Of a DNA stretch of 64,000 nucleotides, positions 20,587-32,362 are shown piece after piece. Positions within the stretch are counted from its first letter, which is position 1; the number at the start of each line of letters is the position of its first letter. Source of the stretch: Argyresthia goedartella (taxonomy: Eukaryota > Arthropoda > Insecta > Lepidoptera > Argyresthiidae); contig OX463807.1 of NCBI GenBank assembly GCA_949825045.1, positions 35,608,749 through 35,672,748 of the forward strand, given 5' to 3'. The position numbers and the translations under genes were made by a program. Below the pieces are notes generated by a model. That model was given only the letters and a program-made list of their open reading frames with translations. It searched no databases and was not told the origin of the DNA.

Positions 20587-21871
20587 TTCCCCTACCCAAA
20601 ACGTCCAATCCCGCCTCCTTTAAAGATTTTCGTCCCATTTCTATTCTGCCTATCCTCTCCAAAGTCCTGGAATCAATTGTTCACTCCCAACTCTCCTCCT
20701 ACCTTTCCTCAAAAATGTTACTGAATCCCCACCAATCAGGTTTCAGGCCGGGTCACAGTACTACCACAGCATTGCTCAAAGTCACTGACGACATTCAATT
20801 AGCTATGGATCAAAAGCAGCTTACGGTCCTTACACTGCTTGATTTCAGTAGCGCCGTCAACTGCATCGATTTCGATATAATAGTTGAAATTTTTAAGTCA
20901 CTTAATGTCTCCTCGCACTCTGCTCGCTGGTTTGACTCCTACCTGAGAGACCGCCAGCAACGCATAAAGTCTGAGGAGATCTCAACGGACTGGTATGATC
21001 TCTCCGCAGGTGTTCCGCAGGGAGGCATCCTTTCTTCTCTCCTCTTCTCGGTATTCATGAACTCCATCTCTGACGTTCTTACCTCTTCTTATCATCTGTA
21101 CGCAGATAACCTTCAAATATACTTCACTTCTCCCCGTGTGATGTGAATCTGACAGTAGAGGCATTGAATGCTGATCTCGATAACATCAGGAAATGGACTA
21201 CCTCATATGGTCTGCTTGTCGACCCGGGCAAATCGCAGGCCATGATTTTGGGTACTCGTCACTCTCATAACCTAGTTCAGAAAATGCCCGTCGACCCTAC
21301 AGTGTATGATGGTAGCATAATTTCATACATCAAGAAGGTCAAGAATCTTGGGGTTGTATTTGATAAATTGTTGTCCTGGTCGCCCCATGTTTGTGAGGTG
21401 AGCAGACGAGTCTTTGCGTCATTTCACTCCCTACGGAGATTGCAGCACTTTCTGCCGCAGCAGACTAAAATTACCCTTGCCCAGTCCCTCCCACTACCTT
21501 TAATCGACTATGCGGATGTTTGCTGGATCGGTGCGAACGAATAACAACTCAACAATTTCGAACGACTTCAAAACCTCGGGATTCGGTTTGTCTTCGGGCT
21601 GCGCAAGTATGACCATGTCTCAAAGTATCGCAAGGAGTTGGGGTGGCTTCCAATCCGCCTTCGTCGTGATATGCACGTTCTCTCCTATCTGTTCAACATT
21701 TTGCAAAATCCCCGCTATCCCTCATATCTTCGAGAACGTTTCGAGTTTATTTCCTCCAGGCATAGCAACCGGAGATCCCACACGATGTCTCTTCTTTCTA
21801 CTCCTCGGCATGACACTGCCGCTTACAAACACTCGTTTAGATTAACGGCGATCCGACTGTGGAACTCACTT
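20583..21871 (+). pseudogene. Element A reverse transcriptase, frameshifted and stop-containing
   Basis: RT motifs: FRPISILPILSKVLESIVH, HQSGFRPGHSTTTALLKV, LLDFSSAVNCIDFDI (motif A; F to V after SSA), GVPQGGILSSLLFSVFMNS (motif B) and HLYADNLQIYF (motif C near 21100). Motif C normally reads YADD, so the second catalytic Asp is now Asn. The frame shifts at ~21135, a TAA interrupts at 21542-21544, and the C-terminal region then continues to ~21871. It is inactive. Confidence 0.88.
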
Positions 21872-23937
21872 TACAGGCCACTGAGAGATGAAAAAGGCCA
21901 TGGCAATTTCAAAATATTTGAGAAAATTATGGAGGAAGCCCTCACTAAACTATATAATAACAGAAAAAAGTTAATTGTTTGTGGCGATCTTAATGTAGAT
22001 TTGTTTGTAGGAACAACAATGAAACAACGATTAATAACTTTATTCAAATCGTTTAATTTATGTCATGTATTTTTAGAGCCGACTAGATTTACACTTACCA
22101 GCCAAACTTGCTTAGATAACGTTTTTTGTGACTGTACATTCATAAGTAAAAGTGTAATTAACTGCTTACCTTCCGATCATAGTGTTCAAACAGTTTCATT
22201 CCCAATTGCTATTAAGGATAAGACTGGTCCATCATTTTATAGGCCTATTACATCCCATAGACTAGAGACATATACGAAAAACTTAGATATAAATTTGCCA
22301 GTACCGGATTTTAATGAACAGAATCCAAACAAAATCTACTCAGACTTCTTCAATATTATTCAGACATAATTCAATAAAGTTTTCAAATTAAATAAAGTCA
22401 GTGACTACAACGGTAAATATAAATTTAATGACTGGCCAACGTTTGGAATTCGTAAAAGTAGAGTTATCTTGTATGACCTTTATGATCAAAAAACCTATAA
22501 CTTTGATCGAAAATTTCATGACTATGTTAAAAAATATTCCAAAACTTTCAAGTTGGTTTGTAGAACTACAAAAACTTTACACATTAATAGAAAAATTCAA
22601 AATTCAAATAATAGAATGAACAGTTTGACAAATAATAAACCGCGAAACTGGCAAAGTTATACCAAGGGACAATAATTTTTGCCTAAATAAAGGTGATGAT
22701 GTTGTTAAATCCAGCGCTGATGTTGCTCGAGCTTTTGAAACATTCTTCACCAATGTACCCGTACTCACAACAGACCGTCTAAATTCATCTCCATATGAAG
22801 CAGAGACTTTATTAAAAAATAACACTAGCGTCAGTAATGTATATTTAATATTTCATCATGTATATCCCCAGGACATTGTCAAAACGTTTAAATTACTTAA
22901 CTAAAAAAATACGGAAGACCTGTGGGGTATATCAGTCAAAATCATTGGTTCAGTAATTCTAGTTATAGCCCCACACTTAGCTTATATATTCAATAAATGT
23001 GTTGACGATGGGGCATTTCCGGACCTCATAAAACACAGTAAACTGATACCTCTGTTCAAGTCGGGAGATAAGGGCGATCCTTCAAATTTCAGACCAATAT
23101 CTGTTCTTCCAACACTAAGTAAAATATTTGAAAAGATTATACTCAATCAAATGCTCTCACACTTCAATCGTACAAAACAACTCCACGCTAAACAATTTCA
23201 CTAGGGGTAAATCGACTACGGATGCAGGTATTACCCTTATATCTCATATTTATTCTGTATATGAGGCCGCACAGGATGCTATCGGAGTTTTTTTCGACCT
23301 GTCGAAGGCGTTTGATTGTGTTGATCATAATACGCTATTAATTTAATTAAATCATTACGGAGTTAGAAATAAAGCGTTGGATCTACTAAGATCATACCTA
23401 AGCAATAGAATTCAAAAGGCAGAAGGTAACGGCGTAAAATCTGATGGATCCGGTGTTAAAATTGGCGTTCCACAAGGTTCCATATTAGGCCCTTTCTTAT
23501 TCCTGGTATATATTAATGATCTGCCTTTCATGGTGGAGAAATTAATTGACATAGTGTTGTTTGGTGATGATACTTCAATGGTCTTCAAAATTGAAAAACA
23601 AAAAGGAGATTTTGATGATGTTAATGGTGTATTGTCTTTAACCTTAAATTGGTTCACAGTTAATAATTTATTGTTAAGGGCTGGTAAAACCAAGTGTATC
23701 AAATTCTCACTTCCAAATGTCAGGCAAGTTGAGACCAGTTTAGTGTTAGACAAAAGCACGTTAGAATTAGTAAATGATACGAAGTTTCTTGGAATAACCA
23801 TTGATAGCAAATTGCAGTGGGGACCGCACATAGATAAATTGGCTGGTAAATTAAGTTCTGCGGCTTACGCTGTTAGGAACATCAGACAAAGCACGGATAT
23901 GGCTACATCTAGGCTAGTATATTTTGGTTACTTTCAT
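21872..23937 (+). mobile_element. Element B copy 1: 5'-truncated CR1/Jockey-group LINE
   Basis: It aligns with element B copy 2 from base 28598 to about 30327, starting in mid-endonuclease (RDEKGHGNFKIFEKIMEEAL, CGDLNVDLFV, LPSDHSVQTVSFPIAIKD) and running through RT to the segment before the thumb. It is joined in frame to element A on the left. On the right, at ~23937, it abuts the reversed 3' end of copy 3. Stops and small indels lie at 22367-22369, ~22620, ~22905 and 23344-23346. Confidence 0.92.
22370..23937 (+). pseudogene. RT region of element B copy 1
   Basis: The broken frames include FRPISVLPTLSKIFEKIILN (~23090), FFDLSKAFDCVDHNTLLI (motif A, ending in a stop at 23344-23346), VPQGSILGPFLFLVYINDLP (motif B) and DIVLFGDDTSMVF (motif C, ~23555). 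Copy 3 and element C read FADD, so this copy has Ala to Gly next to the catalytic aspartates. A ~25-bp deletion removes part of the FTRGKSTTD entry at ~23195-23205. Confidence 0.88.
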
Positions 23938-24043
23938 ACTAATACAATAGCTAACTAATACTATTATCATTTTTTAAATTTAATAGGCAGGCAATAATAA
24001 ATAATTACAAAATTATTAACCGTGAGGTCTGTGTTCGGCTAGA

Positions 24044-24385
24044 TTAACCCCATACAGTCCTGACATTTAAGTAATCTCGAACATTGTAATATCCCTTTTT
24101 CGACAAAGTCGCTTTAACATGCTTTTTAAACTGCTCAAATGGCAATTTCAAAATCTCCAGAGGTATCTTATTATAGTAGAGAATGCGCTGACCCTTGAAA
24201 GAATTGCTAACCTTCGCGAGTCTTAATCGGGGCGCACACAGTCTGTGATTATTTTTTAGGTTAACATTGCAGCTATCGCTTAGTTTGGTAAATGTTGTAA
24301 GGCTCTTGCGTACATACATTATATTTTCGAAAATAAATTGACTAGCTACAGTTAGTATGTAAATTTCTTTAAAAAGCTCTCTTAA
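24044..24385 (-). pseudogene. RT C-terminal end of element B copy 3
   Basis: Minus-strand codons read LRELFKEIYILTVASQFIFE, then MYVRKSLTTFTKLSDSCNVN, and end KKGYYNVRDYLNVRTVWG with a stop at 24044. This matches copy 2 (30430-30783) almost residue for residue. The open frame appears to extend to 24469, but that extension is the inserted TTAA element, not protein sequence of B. Confidence 0.88.
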
Positions 24386-25027
24386 CCTCTCCGAAACCCG
24401 GCCGCCCGGCGCCAACCAGCCAGGCATACATAAGCCCGCGCGGCGCGCGCGACTTGACTGACATATCAAGTGATTATGTCTGAATGGTAACTCTTAGAAC
24501 TATGAGAGTTGCACATCTGAGTACCTAATGAAACCCTCTCTTACTCAATGCGAAGAAAATGTCACTGTGACCTTAGTTTATTTTTGTACCGACATCAGAA
24601 TCACAGACTTCTAATAAAATGCTCCCTCTCGTCACAAATGTAGTCGACATGAGTAAAACACAACAAAATATACATTTTGTTTGATAATTTCGTAATCTAA
24701 CAGCAGCAGGCTTTCTAACAGTGTATCATACTTTACTACTTACCGTACAAAATTCTATACAAACTGCAAACATTCAAATGTTTACGAAAAGTGATTTTTT
24801 CGAGTCACGTTTGCAGCGTCTTGAATGAATGAAATGAACAAAAGACCATACCGGAAATAGAAGATTGGCTCATTGGCCGTTTTTACACACTAAAACCTTG
24901 CCAATACGAACACAATTGGCTGATTCTATCCGGTCTAAAAAAAAAAGATATCGAGTGCGTGTCGGTACGCTTGGGTCAATAGTGTTTGTTTACGTTGACG
25001 TGTCGGTACGGTTGGGTCACGGAGAGG
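24386..25027. mobile_element. TTAA-duplicating non-autonomous DNA transposon (piggyBac-type MITE)
   Basis: 642 bp begins CCTCTCCGAAACCC and ends with the inverse, ...GGGTCACGGAGAGG. TTAA lies on both sides (24382-24385 and 25028-25031). Element B copy 2 shows the empty site with a single TTAA ('ccttaagagagc', 30440-30451), which proves the boundaries. TTAA duplication is the signature of the piggyBac superfamily, but no transposase is present. It carries a GC-rich 'gcccgcgcggcgcgcgcg' stretch near 24432. Confidence 0.9.
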
Positions 25028-26960
25028 TTAAGGAGTCTGTTCGTTTTAAATTATAAATTGCTCGAATAGCTCTTTTCTGTAAAATAAAAATAGTTTGAAT
25101 ATCCGCTGCTTTCCCCCGCAACAAGTGTAACGGCATAAATAGCTAAGTTCGAGCCACCGCTGTCAAAAGCTATGATCGTCTATTCTATCTACCCCAAAAG
25201 AGATGTCCCGATTCAGCTGTGAAAATGTCAAGTCAAGAATGAGAAGTTCGTTAGGCGTACAATAGTCGAACGGAAGATTGGTTCAGGAAGTTATAGTTTC
25301 AAGTTAAACAGAGAAAGCAAGTATGCTCGCAAGCCGGTATTTCGCATCAGTTAGCGGTGTTTTGCGCCAGATCGATCTTTGTTATAATATGTGTACTGGT
25401 ACCATTTTTTTTTTTTGTATATATGGGCGCTTGGAGCTTCTATACGTGGTCGACCACAATTTATAATATTTGTTTGGGATTTCGTATGGTTATTCGTCGT
25501 AGTGTTACGACGTGAGTTCTCAATGATATTTCATGTGCTCGCTAGTAGCGGCTTTAGTGGCTCCAATTATATAATTAGTTCACGGCAATAACGATCCAAA
25601 TAGACCGGGTTTACGCAATTGCGATTTGATTTTCCGAAATGGGTCTGAACTAGTGGTTTCCTCAAAAGGTCCGTAACGTTTTGAAACCTTTAACTCTGCG
25701 CAATTCGAGCTGGATGTTATCGAAACGTTTTCTTTAGTGCTTTTAGAGATCTAACCCTCTCCACAACGAGTTACGTACTTCAGAAAATACCGATTTAAGT
25801 ATCTCGTTTACCTCAGCTCGCCTCGACTGAGCCCAGCAAAATAAATGCGTGACACAATCTACACGTTAGATCTCCCAGCGAAATTGACATTTAATTTAAA
25901 GATGCAACTTGAATCAAAACGATCCAAGGCAAGGCAAAATTATCTACACAATATCTAAACAATGAAGTTTAGACTGTAATTTGATCTCTTCGCGCGTCCC
26001 CGACAACACTCAAATGTCAAAGATATCAACAGGATAGGTTATCTGAGTTGACAACGTTTATACTTTGCTCTGAATTTGTTATTTTCATCCGCGGAACCCC
26101 ATCGATCAAACAGTCTCCCTATGCCTTGATAACCTAGGTTTAGCCTCAACTAAACTCCTGTCTAGCCTAGTCTCAAATCCTAGTGTTATACCACGTCCAT
26201 CATCGACACCACTCGAAAATGGTTGTGTGTGAATTGAATGTGTTTGTATATTTAACGACTTGTGTGTGAGAGAATTTCAAAGCTCGCTACATGAAGGGAA
26301 TGAGGTAAAGATTAGCCCGCGAATATCCTAAGAGCTAATCCAGAAACCCTACGGTGAAGGAAAAAGGAAATTAGGGTCGCTCCAAGCCCAGACTCAGACT
26401 CAGATCAAATTACCTACAAGTTCTTATCTAACGACCCAATGATAGTTTTGGAATTTGGGTAGGTTGATTTAAAGGATAGGAACCGAGGTATATCTCGGCG
26501 CTTCAGACACACACGAAAATACACTGTAGCACGCAATCACAAATCTTCCAGTTCCAGACGCGTAAAACGGCAGACCGAACTGTACAGATTACCGAAAGAC
26601 ACGTGTACCCCAGTGGTTTGACGTACGGACTGAATGCCTTCCCCACCCACGCGCTCGTATTTATAGGTGGCCCACGTCTGAGATGGCGTCCCCGCAAATA
26701 CTGCCCAAGCGCAAGCTTCTTATCATTAACTACACAGGGTCTAATTTCAATCAAACATGCCATGCACGCCCGCTGTTCTACAATTTTGTGTATGCATAGT
26801 TTCTATAATCAATCATCGGTTATCACTCAAGTCATTTGGTATTGCCGATACACAAAATTTGTCGATCGCTGGCTATAAAGCGGTTGCAATAAGTTTACCC
26901 TGACTGCCCGACCGCTAGCGTCTAAGACAAAGATCACTGGAAAGATACGCAAACCCGTGA

Positions 26961-28228
26961 TGTCAGACTCACCACAACGTAATAATCAATCGCAATTGTA
27001 TATCCTCCAAGAATCTCCTTAATGCAAGAGCTCCGGGGAAAAAATGTAGGTTTACAGTCGGAACTTCAACATGCCCGAGTAGAAATCCAGCATCTACATG
27101 ACCTGCTAGCAAATACACTACAATGGTGCCAAAGAGCAAAGTGAGTTAGCAGAACTCAGAGCCGCGACGTCTGAGTTAGTTCAGCTACAACGCCAGAATG
27201 CGGAATTGGTGGGCATTCTAATTGAGAATGAGACCAGCAAGGAGGACGAGCCCACATCACTAACTTTGGTCTCGACCCCCCTCAACGAGAGTGTTGCAGC
27301 GTCCACCGCTGCCCCAACCAAAAAACAGCGTCGCCGTCGTCGACGAGGAGGCACCTCGCAGCTCAACAGCGCGAGCACCGCGCCGCTCGCTGTCCCTGCT
27401 GAGGCGTGTGTCATGCCGCAAGCTGCCCCGAGGGCCGCGCCGTTCGCCGTTGCGCACGTTGCGACGCTCGCTGCCGCGAATGCCGCACCAACCGCCGCCA
27501 CGTGCATCAAACCGCACTCCAACACGTGTGTCTCGCCACTCACCTCCACTCGTGTACCGCCAGCTACCAAAATATGTGCTCAGAGAAAAACTCTGTTGTT
27601 CTCCGACAAAGTAGGTGCAGGATTTGGGACTCTATTACATAACCGGCTTAACCAAAAAGTGACGATCATTTGCTGTCCAAATAGTTCATTTGTAGATCTA
27701 GTGAAGATGATTAGTCGCGGTATCTATGATGAGAACAGCACTATTGTAATTATGGTAGGAAATCATTCAAACATTAGTCGGAATGATTTGAATAAAAGTG
27801 TTGAAACACTTCTAGACTTACATAGTAGGATGAAATGCAAATTTATACTATGCAATTTTCCATATGCCTGTAATTTGACAGAACTATAGAACAAATCTGT
27901 GCATAGAATGAATATTCATTTATTTAATTTAACATGTCATCACAGCGATGCTATTTTATATTTCGACATGAATAATTTTATTCATAACTTTACTTTGACA
28001 CAGGATACATTGTACCTGTCTAATAAATATATAAAATTAGTAGCTACATTGTTAGCTTATAATATATGCGACGCAGCTATAGTTGGTTTAACTAAGTTCA
28101 ACTTGACATCAGCTTATGTTAAGAGTAATATGACATGCACCCCTAATGGGAATTCACCTGTTAATTATACTTTGCATGCAACATTGGAATCTGTTCCAAG
28201 TAATTTAAATTACTTCATAAGACAATAG
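26961..28228 (+). pseudogene. Element B ORF1: coiled coil, Arg-rich and esterase-like region
   Basis: An ATG at 26961 opens a frame that shifts before ~27160. From there one frame runs to 28228 with a single TAG at 27887-27889. Order: a Leu/Gln/Glu coiled coil, the basic patch KKQRRRRRRGG (~27320), a long Ala/Pro-rich linker of very high GC (27350-27560), and a C-terminal alpha/beta part (VTIICCPNSSFVDLVKMI, STIVIMVGNHSNISRNDLN, CKFILCNFPY). The last part resembles the SGNH-like domain of LINE ORF1 proteins, with the GTND block reading GNHSN. It likely coats LINE RNA. Confidence 0.65.
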
Positions 28229-28260
28229 AGGAAATCTCTAGCATACAAGAGCCACTAAAT

Positions 28261-30783
28261 ATGTCAAAAAGTAAGCCCCAGTTAAATATTGCCCATCAAA
28301 ACATCCAGGGGCTACCTGGCAAAAATCTTGTAATAGAATTATTTCTAAAAAATTCTGACATTGATATTATTTGTGTTACAGAACACTGGTTGAAGGAAAA
28401 TATGATGTCTTTTAACATAAATAATTACAAAATTGTCAGTTGTTACAATAGAAAGACTGCTGATAGAAGTGGTTCTTTAATCTTAGTGAAAAATAATATT
28501 AAGGTGAAACAACGGAAAGATATTCTTGCACTTACTGTTGAAAGACAAATAGAGGTATCCTGTGTTGAGTTAGATAGCCATATTATTGTTTGTGTCTACA
28601 GGCCACCGAGGGATGAAAAAGGCCATCGCAATTTTGAAATATTTGAGGAAATTATGGAGGAAGCCCTCATTAAACTTTGTAATAACAGAAAAAAGTTAAT
28701 TATTTCTGGCGATCTTAATGTAGATCTGCTTGTAGATACAACACTGAAGCGACGATTAATAACTCTGTTTAAATCATTTAATTTATGTCATGTATTTCTA
28801 GAGCCGACTAGAATTACACTTACCAGCCAAACTTGCTTAGATAACGTTTTTTGTGACTTTGCATTCACAAGTAAAAGTGTAATTAACTGCTTACCCTCCG
28901 ATCACAGTGGTCAAACAGTTTCATTCCCAATTGCTATTAAGGATACGACTGGTCCATCATTTTATAGGCCTATTACATCCCATAGACTAGAGACATATAC
29001 GAAAAACTTAGATATAAATTTGCCAGTACCGGATTTTAATGAACAGAACCCAAACAAAATCTACTCAGACTTCTTCAACATTATTCAGACATAATTCAAT
29101 AAAGTTTTTAAATTAAAGAAAGTCAGTGACTACAACGGTAAATATAAATTTAATGACTGGGCAACGTTTGGAATTCGTAAAAGTAGAGTTATCTTGTATG
29201 ACCTTTATGATAAAAAAACCTATAACTTTGATCGAAAATTTCATGACTATGTTAAAAAATATTCCAAAACTTTCAAGTTGGTTTGTAGAACTGCAAAAAC
29301 TTTACACATTAATAAAAAAATTCAAAATTCAAATAATAGAATGAAAACAGTTTGGCAAATAATAAACCGTGAAACTGGCCAAGTTATACCAAGGGACAAT
29401 GATTTCTGCCTAAAGATAGGTGATGATGTTGTTAAATCCAACGCTGATGTTGCTCGAGCTTTTGAAACATTCTTCACCAATGTACCCGTACTCACAACGG
29501 ACCGTCTAAATTTATCTCCATATGAAGCAGAGACTTTATTAAAAAATAACACTAGCGTCAGTAATGTATATTTAAAATTTCATCATGTATATCCCCAGGA
29601 CATTGTCAAAACGTTTAAATTACTTAACTTGAAAAATACGGAAGACCTGTGGGGTATATCAGTCAAAGTCATTGGTTCAGTAATTCTAGTTATAGCCCCA
29701 CACTTAGCTTATATATTCAATAAATGTGTTGACGATGGGGCTTTTCCAGACCTCATGAAACACAGTAAACTGATTAGTTAACAGCGTAAAATCTGATGGA
29801 TGGATGAAACAGAAGTTAACAGCGTAAAATCTGATGGATCGGGTGTTAAAATTGGTGTTCCACAAGGTTCCATATTAGGCCCTTTCTTATTCCTGGTATA
29901 TATTAATGATCTGCCTTTCATGGTGGAGAAATTAACTGACATAGTGCTGTTTGCTGATGATACTTCAATGGTCTTCCAAATTGAAAGACAAAAAGGAGAT
30001 TTTGATGATGTTAATGGTGTATTGTCTTGAACCTTGAATTGGTTCACAGTTAATAATTTATTGTTAAACGCTGGTAAAACCAAGTGTATCAAATTCTCAC
30101 TTCCAAATGTCAGGCAAGTTGAGACCAGTTTAGTGTTAGACAACAGCACGTTAGAATTGGCAAATGATACGAAGTTTCTTGGAATAACCATTGATAGCAA
30201 ATTGCAGTGGGGACCCCACATAGATAAATTGGCTGGTAAATTAAGTTCTGCGGCTTACGCTGTTAGGAACATCAGACAAAGCACGGATGTGGCTACATCT
30301 AGGCTAGTATATTTAAGTTACTTTCATAGTGTGATGTCCTATGGTATCTTGTTGTGGGGGAAAGCAGCGGATATTCAAACTATTTTTATTTTACAGAAAA
30401 GAGCTATTTGGGCAATTTATAATTTAAAACGAACAGACTCCTTAAGAGAGCTTTTTAAAGAAATTGACATACTAACAGTAGCTAGTCAATTTATTTTCGA
30501 AAATATAATGTATGTACGCAAGAACCTTACAACATTTTCCAAACTTAGCGACAGCTGTAATGTTAACCTAAGAAATAATCACAGACTATGTGCGCCCCGT
30601 TTTAGACTCGCGAAGGTTAGCAATTCTTTCAAGGGTCAGTGCATTCTCTACTACAATAAGATACCTCTGGAGATTTTGAAATTGCCATTTGAGCAATTTA
30701 AAAAGCATGTTAAAGCGACTTGGTCGAAAAAGGGATATTACAATGTTCAAGATTACTTAAATGACAGGACTGTATGGGGTTAA
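28261..30783 (+). pseudogene. Element B ORF2: endonuclease intact-looking, RT core deleted
   Basis: The endonuclease (28261-29091) keeps LNIAHQNIQGLPGKN, CVTEHWL, LIISGDLNVDLL, TCLDNVFCD and LPSDHSGQTV, so the APE-type active-site motifs are present. After the TAA at 29092-29094 the linker continues in frame. At ~29775 the sequence jumps from HSKLI to just before VKSDGSGVKIGVPQGSILGP, removing ~390 bp with RT motifs 1 to A. The jump leaves a 26-bp direct repeat (29776-29801, 29814-29839). Motif C is FADD. A TGA at 30028-30030 lies before LNWFTVNNLLL. It is dead as an autonomous element. Confidence 0.9.
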
Positions 30784-31387
30784 TCTGGCTCAACACAGAC
30801 CTTGCTGTTAATAGTTTTGTAATTATTTATTCCTGCTTTTTAATCATAACAATTAAATTTTTCATATTTGTATTAGTTAAGCACAACCTATTTTTGAAAG
30901 AGATCTAAAAATCAATCTGTGGGAGTTTCTACGCCCTTCTTCTCCCACAGTGGTCCAATGTAGAGAAGAGGCAAAAATGACGTTTGCTAAGTATATGTAA
31001 ATATCTACGGTAATAAAGTACTTTGACTTTGACTTTGACTATTTGCAGTCAACACATTAGCTTTCTCCGTATAGTTCCATAAACCTTCCATTATTTAGTT
31101 ATTCATAATTTATTTAGCGCGCAGCCAAATCGGCTCTGATCCCTACACATTTCGCAGGAATGCGACAAAAAAAAACCTGACCCGACCTCTCTTCCCCGAA
31201 TTAACCACGTTCTCTGGCCCATTTCTTGCCAACTTACTTCGAATCACTCAATAACCCAGGCGTTAAATGAACTGACTCTTGTATTCAATGTGTGTACCAT
31301 TACAGTGCGGCGCTGGGCTAGCCCTCTGTCACGCAAAATGAAGTATTAAATGAACTGATTCTTGTATTCAATGTGTGTACCATTACA

Positions 31388-32362
31388 CAAGATACCATAG
31401 GACATGACACTATGAAAATAACTAAAATATACAAGCCTAGATGTAGCCACATCCGTGCTTTGTCTGATGTTCCTAACAACGTAAGCCGCAGAACTTAATT
31501 TACCAGCCAATTTATCTATGTGGGGTCCACACTGTCCGTTATTCCAAGAAACTTCGCATCATTTACCAATTCTAACGTGCTGGTGTCTAACACTAAACTG
31601 GTCTCAACTTGCCTGACATTTGGAAGTGAGAATTTGATACACTTGGTTTTACCAGCGTTTAACAATATTATTAACTCTGAACCAATTCAAGGTTAAAGAC
31701 AATACACCATGAACATCATCAAAATCTCCTTTTTGATTTCAATTTTGAAGACCATTGAAGTATCATCAGCAAACAACACTATGTCAGTTAATTTCTCCGC
31801 CATGAAAGGCAGATCGTTAATATATACCAGGAATAAAAAAGGGCCTAATATGGAACCTTGTGGAACGCCAATTTGAACACCCGATCCATCAGATTTAACG
31901 CCGTTAACTTCTGCCTTTTGAATTCTATTGCTTAGGTATGATCTTAGTAGATACAACGCTTTATTTCTAACTCCGTAATGATTTAATTTAATTAATAGCG
32001 TATTATGACCAACACGATCAAACGCCAACGACAGGTCGCGAAAAACTCCGATAGCATCCTGTGCGGCCTCCCATGCAGAATAAATATGAGATATAAGGGT
32101 AATACTTGCATCCGTAGTCGATTTACCCCTAGTGAAACCGTATTGTTTGGCGTGGAGTTGTTTTGTACGGTTGAAGTGCGAGAGCATTTGATTGAGTATA
32201 ATCTTTTCAAATATTTTACTTAGTGTTGGAAGAACAGATATTGGTCTGAAATTTGAAGGATCACCCTTATCTCTCGACTTGAACAGAGGTATCAGTTTAC
32301 TGTGTTTCATGAGGTCTGGGAAAGCCCCATCGTGGACACATTTATTGAATATATAAGCTAAG
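31388..32362 (-). pseudogene. RT core of element B copy 3
   Basis: The minus-strand open frame 32310-31693 carries FRPISVLPTLSKIFEKIILN, KQYGFTRGKSTTDASITLIS, FRDLSLAFDRVGHNTLLIKL (motif A, changed from DLSKAFDCVDH), VPQGSILGPFLFLVYINDLP and DIVLFADDTSMVF. It is followed by a frameshift near 31700. It supplies the RT core missing from copy 2. It stops at the CAAG junction and resumes at 25125. Confidence 0.9.

Larger units (their letters stand above)
18285..21871 (+). mobile_element. Element A: CR1/L2-like non-LTR retrotransposon, 3' end replaced by element B
   Basis: An ORF1-like tail at ~18298-18522 is followed by an ORF2 of endonuclease and RT (19024-21871) in three frames. The RT C-terminus carries LQNLGIRFVFGLRKYDHVSK and LGWLPIRLRRDMHVLSYLFN, typical of CR1/L2-group elements. 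It has no natural 3' end: at ~21871 its last codons join directly to element B. Confidence 0.85.
26880..31043 (+). mobile_element. Element B copy 2: nearly full-length CR1/Jockey-group LINE with internal RT deletion
   Basis: It contains ORF1 (26961-28228), ORF2 (28261-30783), a 3' UTR and a (CTTTGA)n tail at ~31019-31041. All ORF2 pieces are in one frame, broken only by stops at 29092-29094, 29779-29781 and 30028-30030 and by a deletion of the RT core. The short-repeat tail fits the CR1/Jockey group. The 5' end is not fixed; a 'gctataaag' box at ~26871 may be host or element. Confidence 0.9.
25126..31387. mobile_element. LTR-type insertion (probable solo LTR ~2.1 kb) later invaded by element B copy 2
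   Basis: It starts TGTAACGG and ends CCATTACA, inverse termini matching in seven of eight bases, and is flanked by CAAG (25122-25125 and 31388-31391). Copy 2 of element B shows the uninterrupted site with a single CAAG. TG...CA ends with a 4-bp duplication are typical of LTR retrotransposons. Removing B copy 2 (~26.9-31.04 kb) leaves about 2.1 kb without coding capacity, which suggests a solo LTR. Its host portions, 25126-~26880 and ~31045-31387, contain no gene I can support. Confidence 0.75.
23938..32362 (-). mobile_element. Element B copy 3 (minus strand), split by two later insertions
   Basis: Three pieces form one continuous minus-strand element. The piece 32362-31388 covers the RT from HLAYIFN to the SYGI segment, 25125-25028 continues exactly where it stops, and 24385-23938 completes the RT C-terminus and 3' UTR. 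The gaps are the CAAG-duplicating LTR insertion (25126-31387) and the TTAA element (24386-25027). The 3' UTR is cut at about 23938 without its repeat tail. Confidence 0.9.

Noticed and set aside
24386..24469. N-terminal extension of the element B RT fragment
   Set aside because: It lies within the TTAA element, as shown by the uninterrupted copy 2.
23936..25125. Twin-priming inversion of element B copy 1
   Set aside because: The reversed piece is continuous with 31388-32362 across a CAAG duplication, so it belongs to a separate minus-strand copy.
27181..27642. Several overlapping Ala/Arg-rich frames on both strands
   Set aside because: They are shadows of the GC-rich Ala/Pro linker of the element B ORF1.
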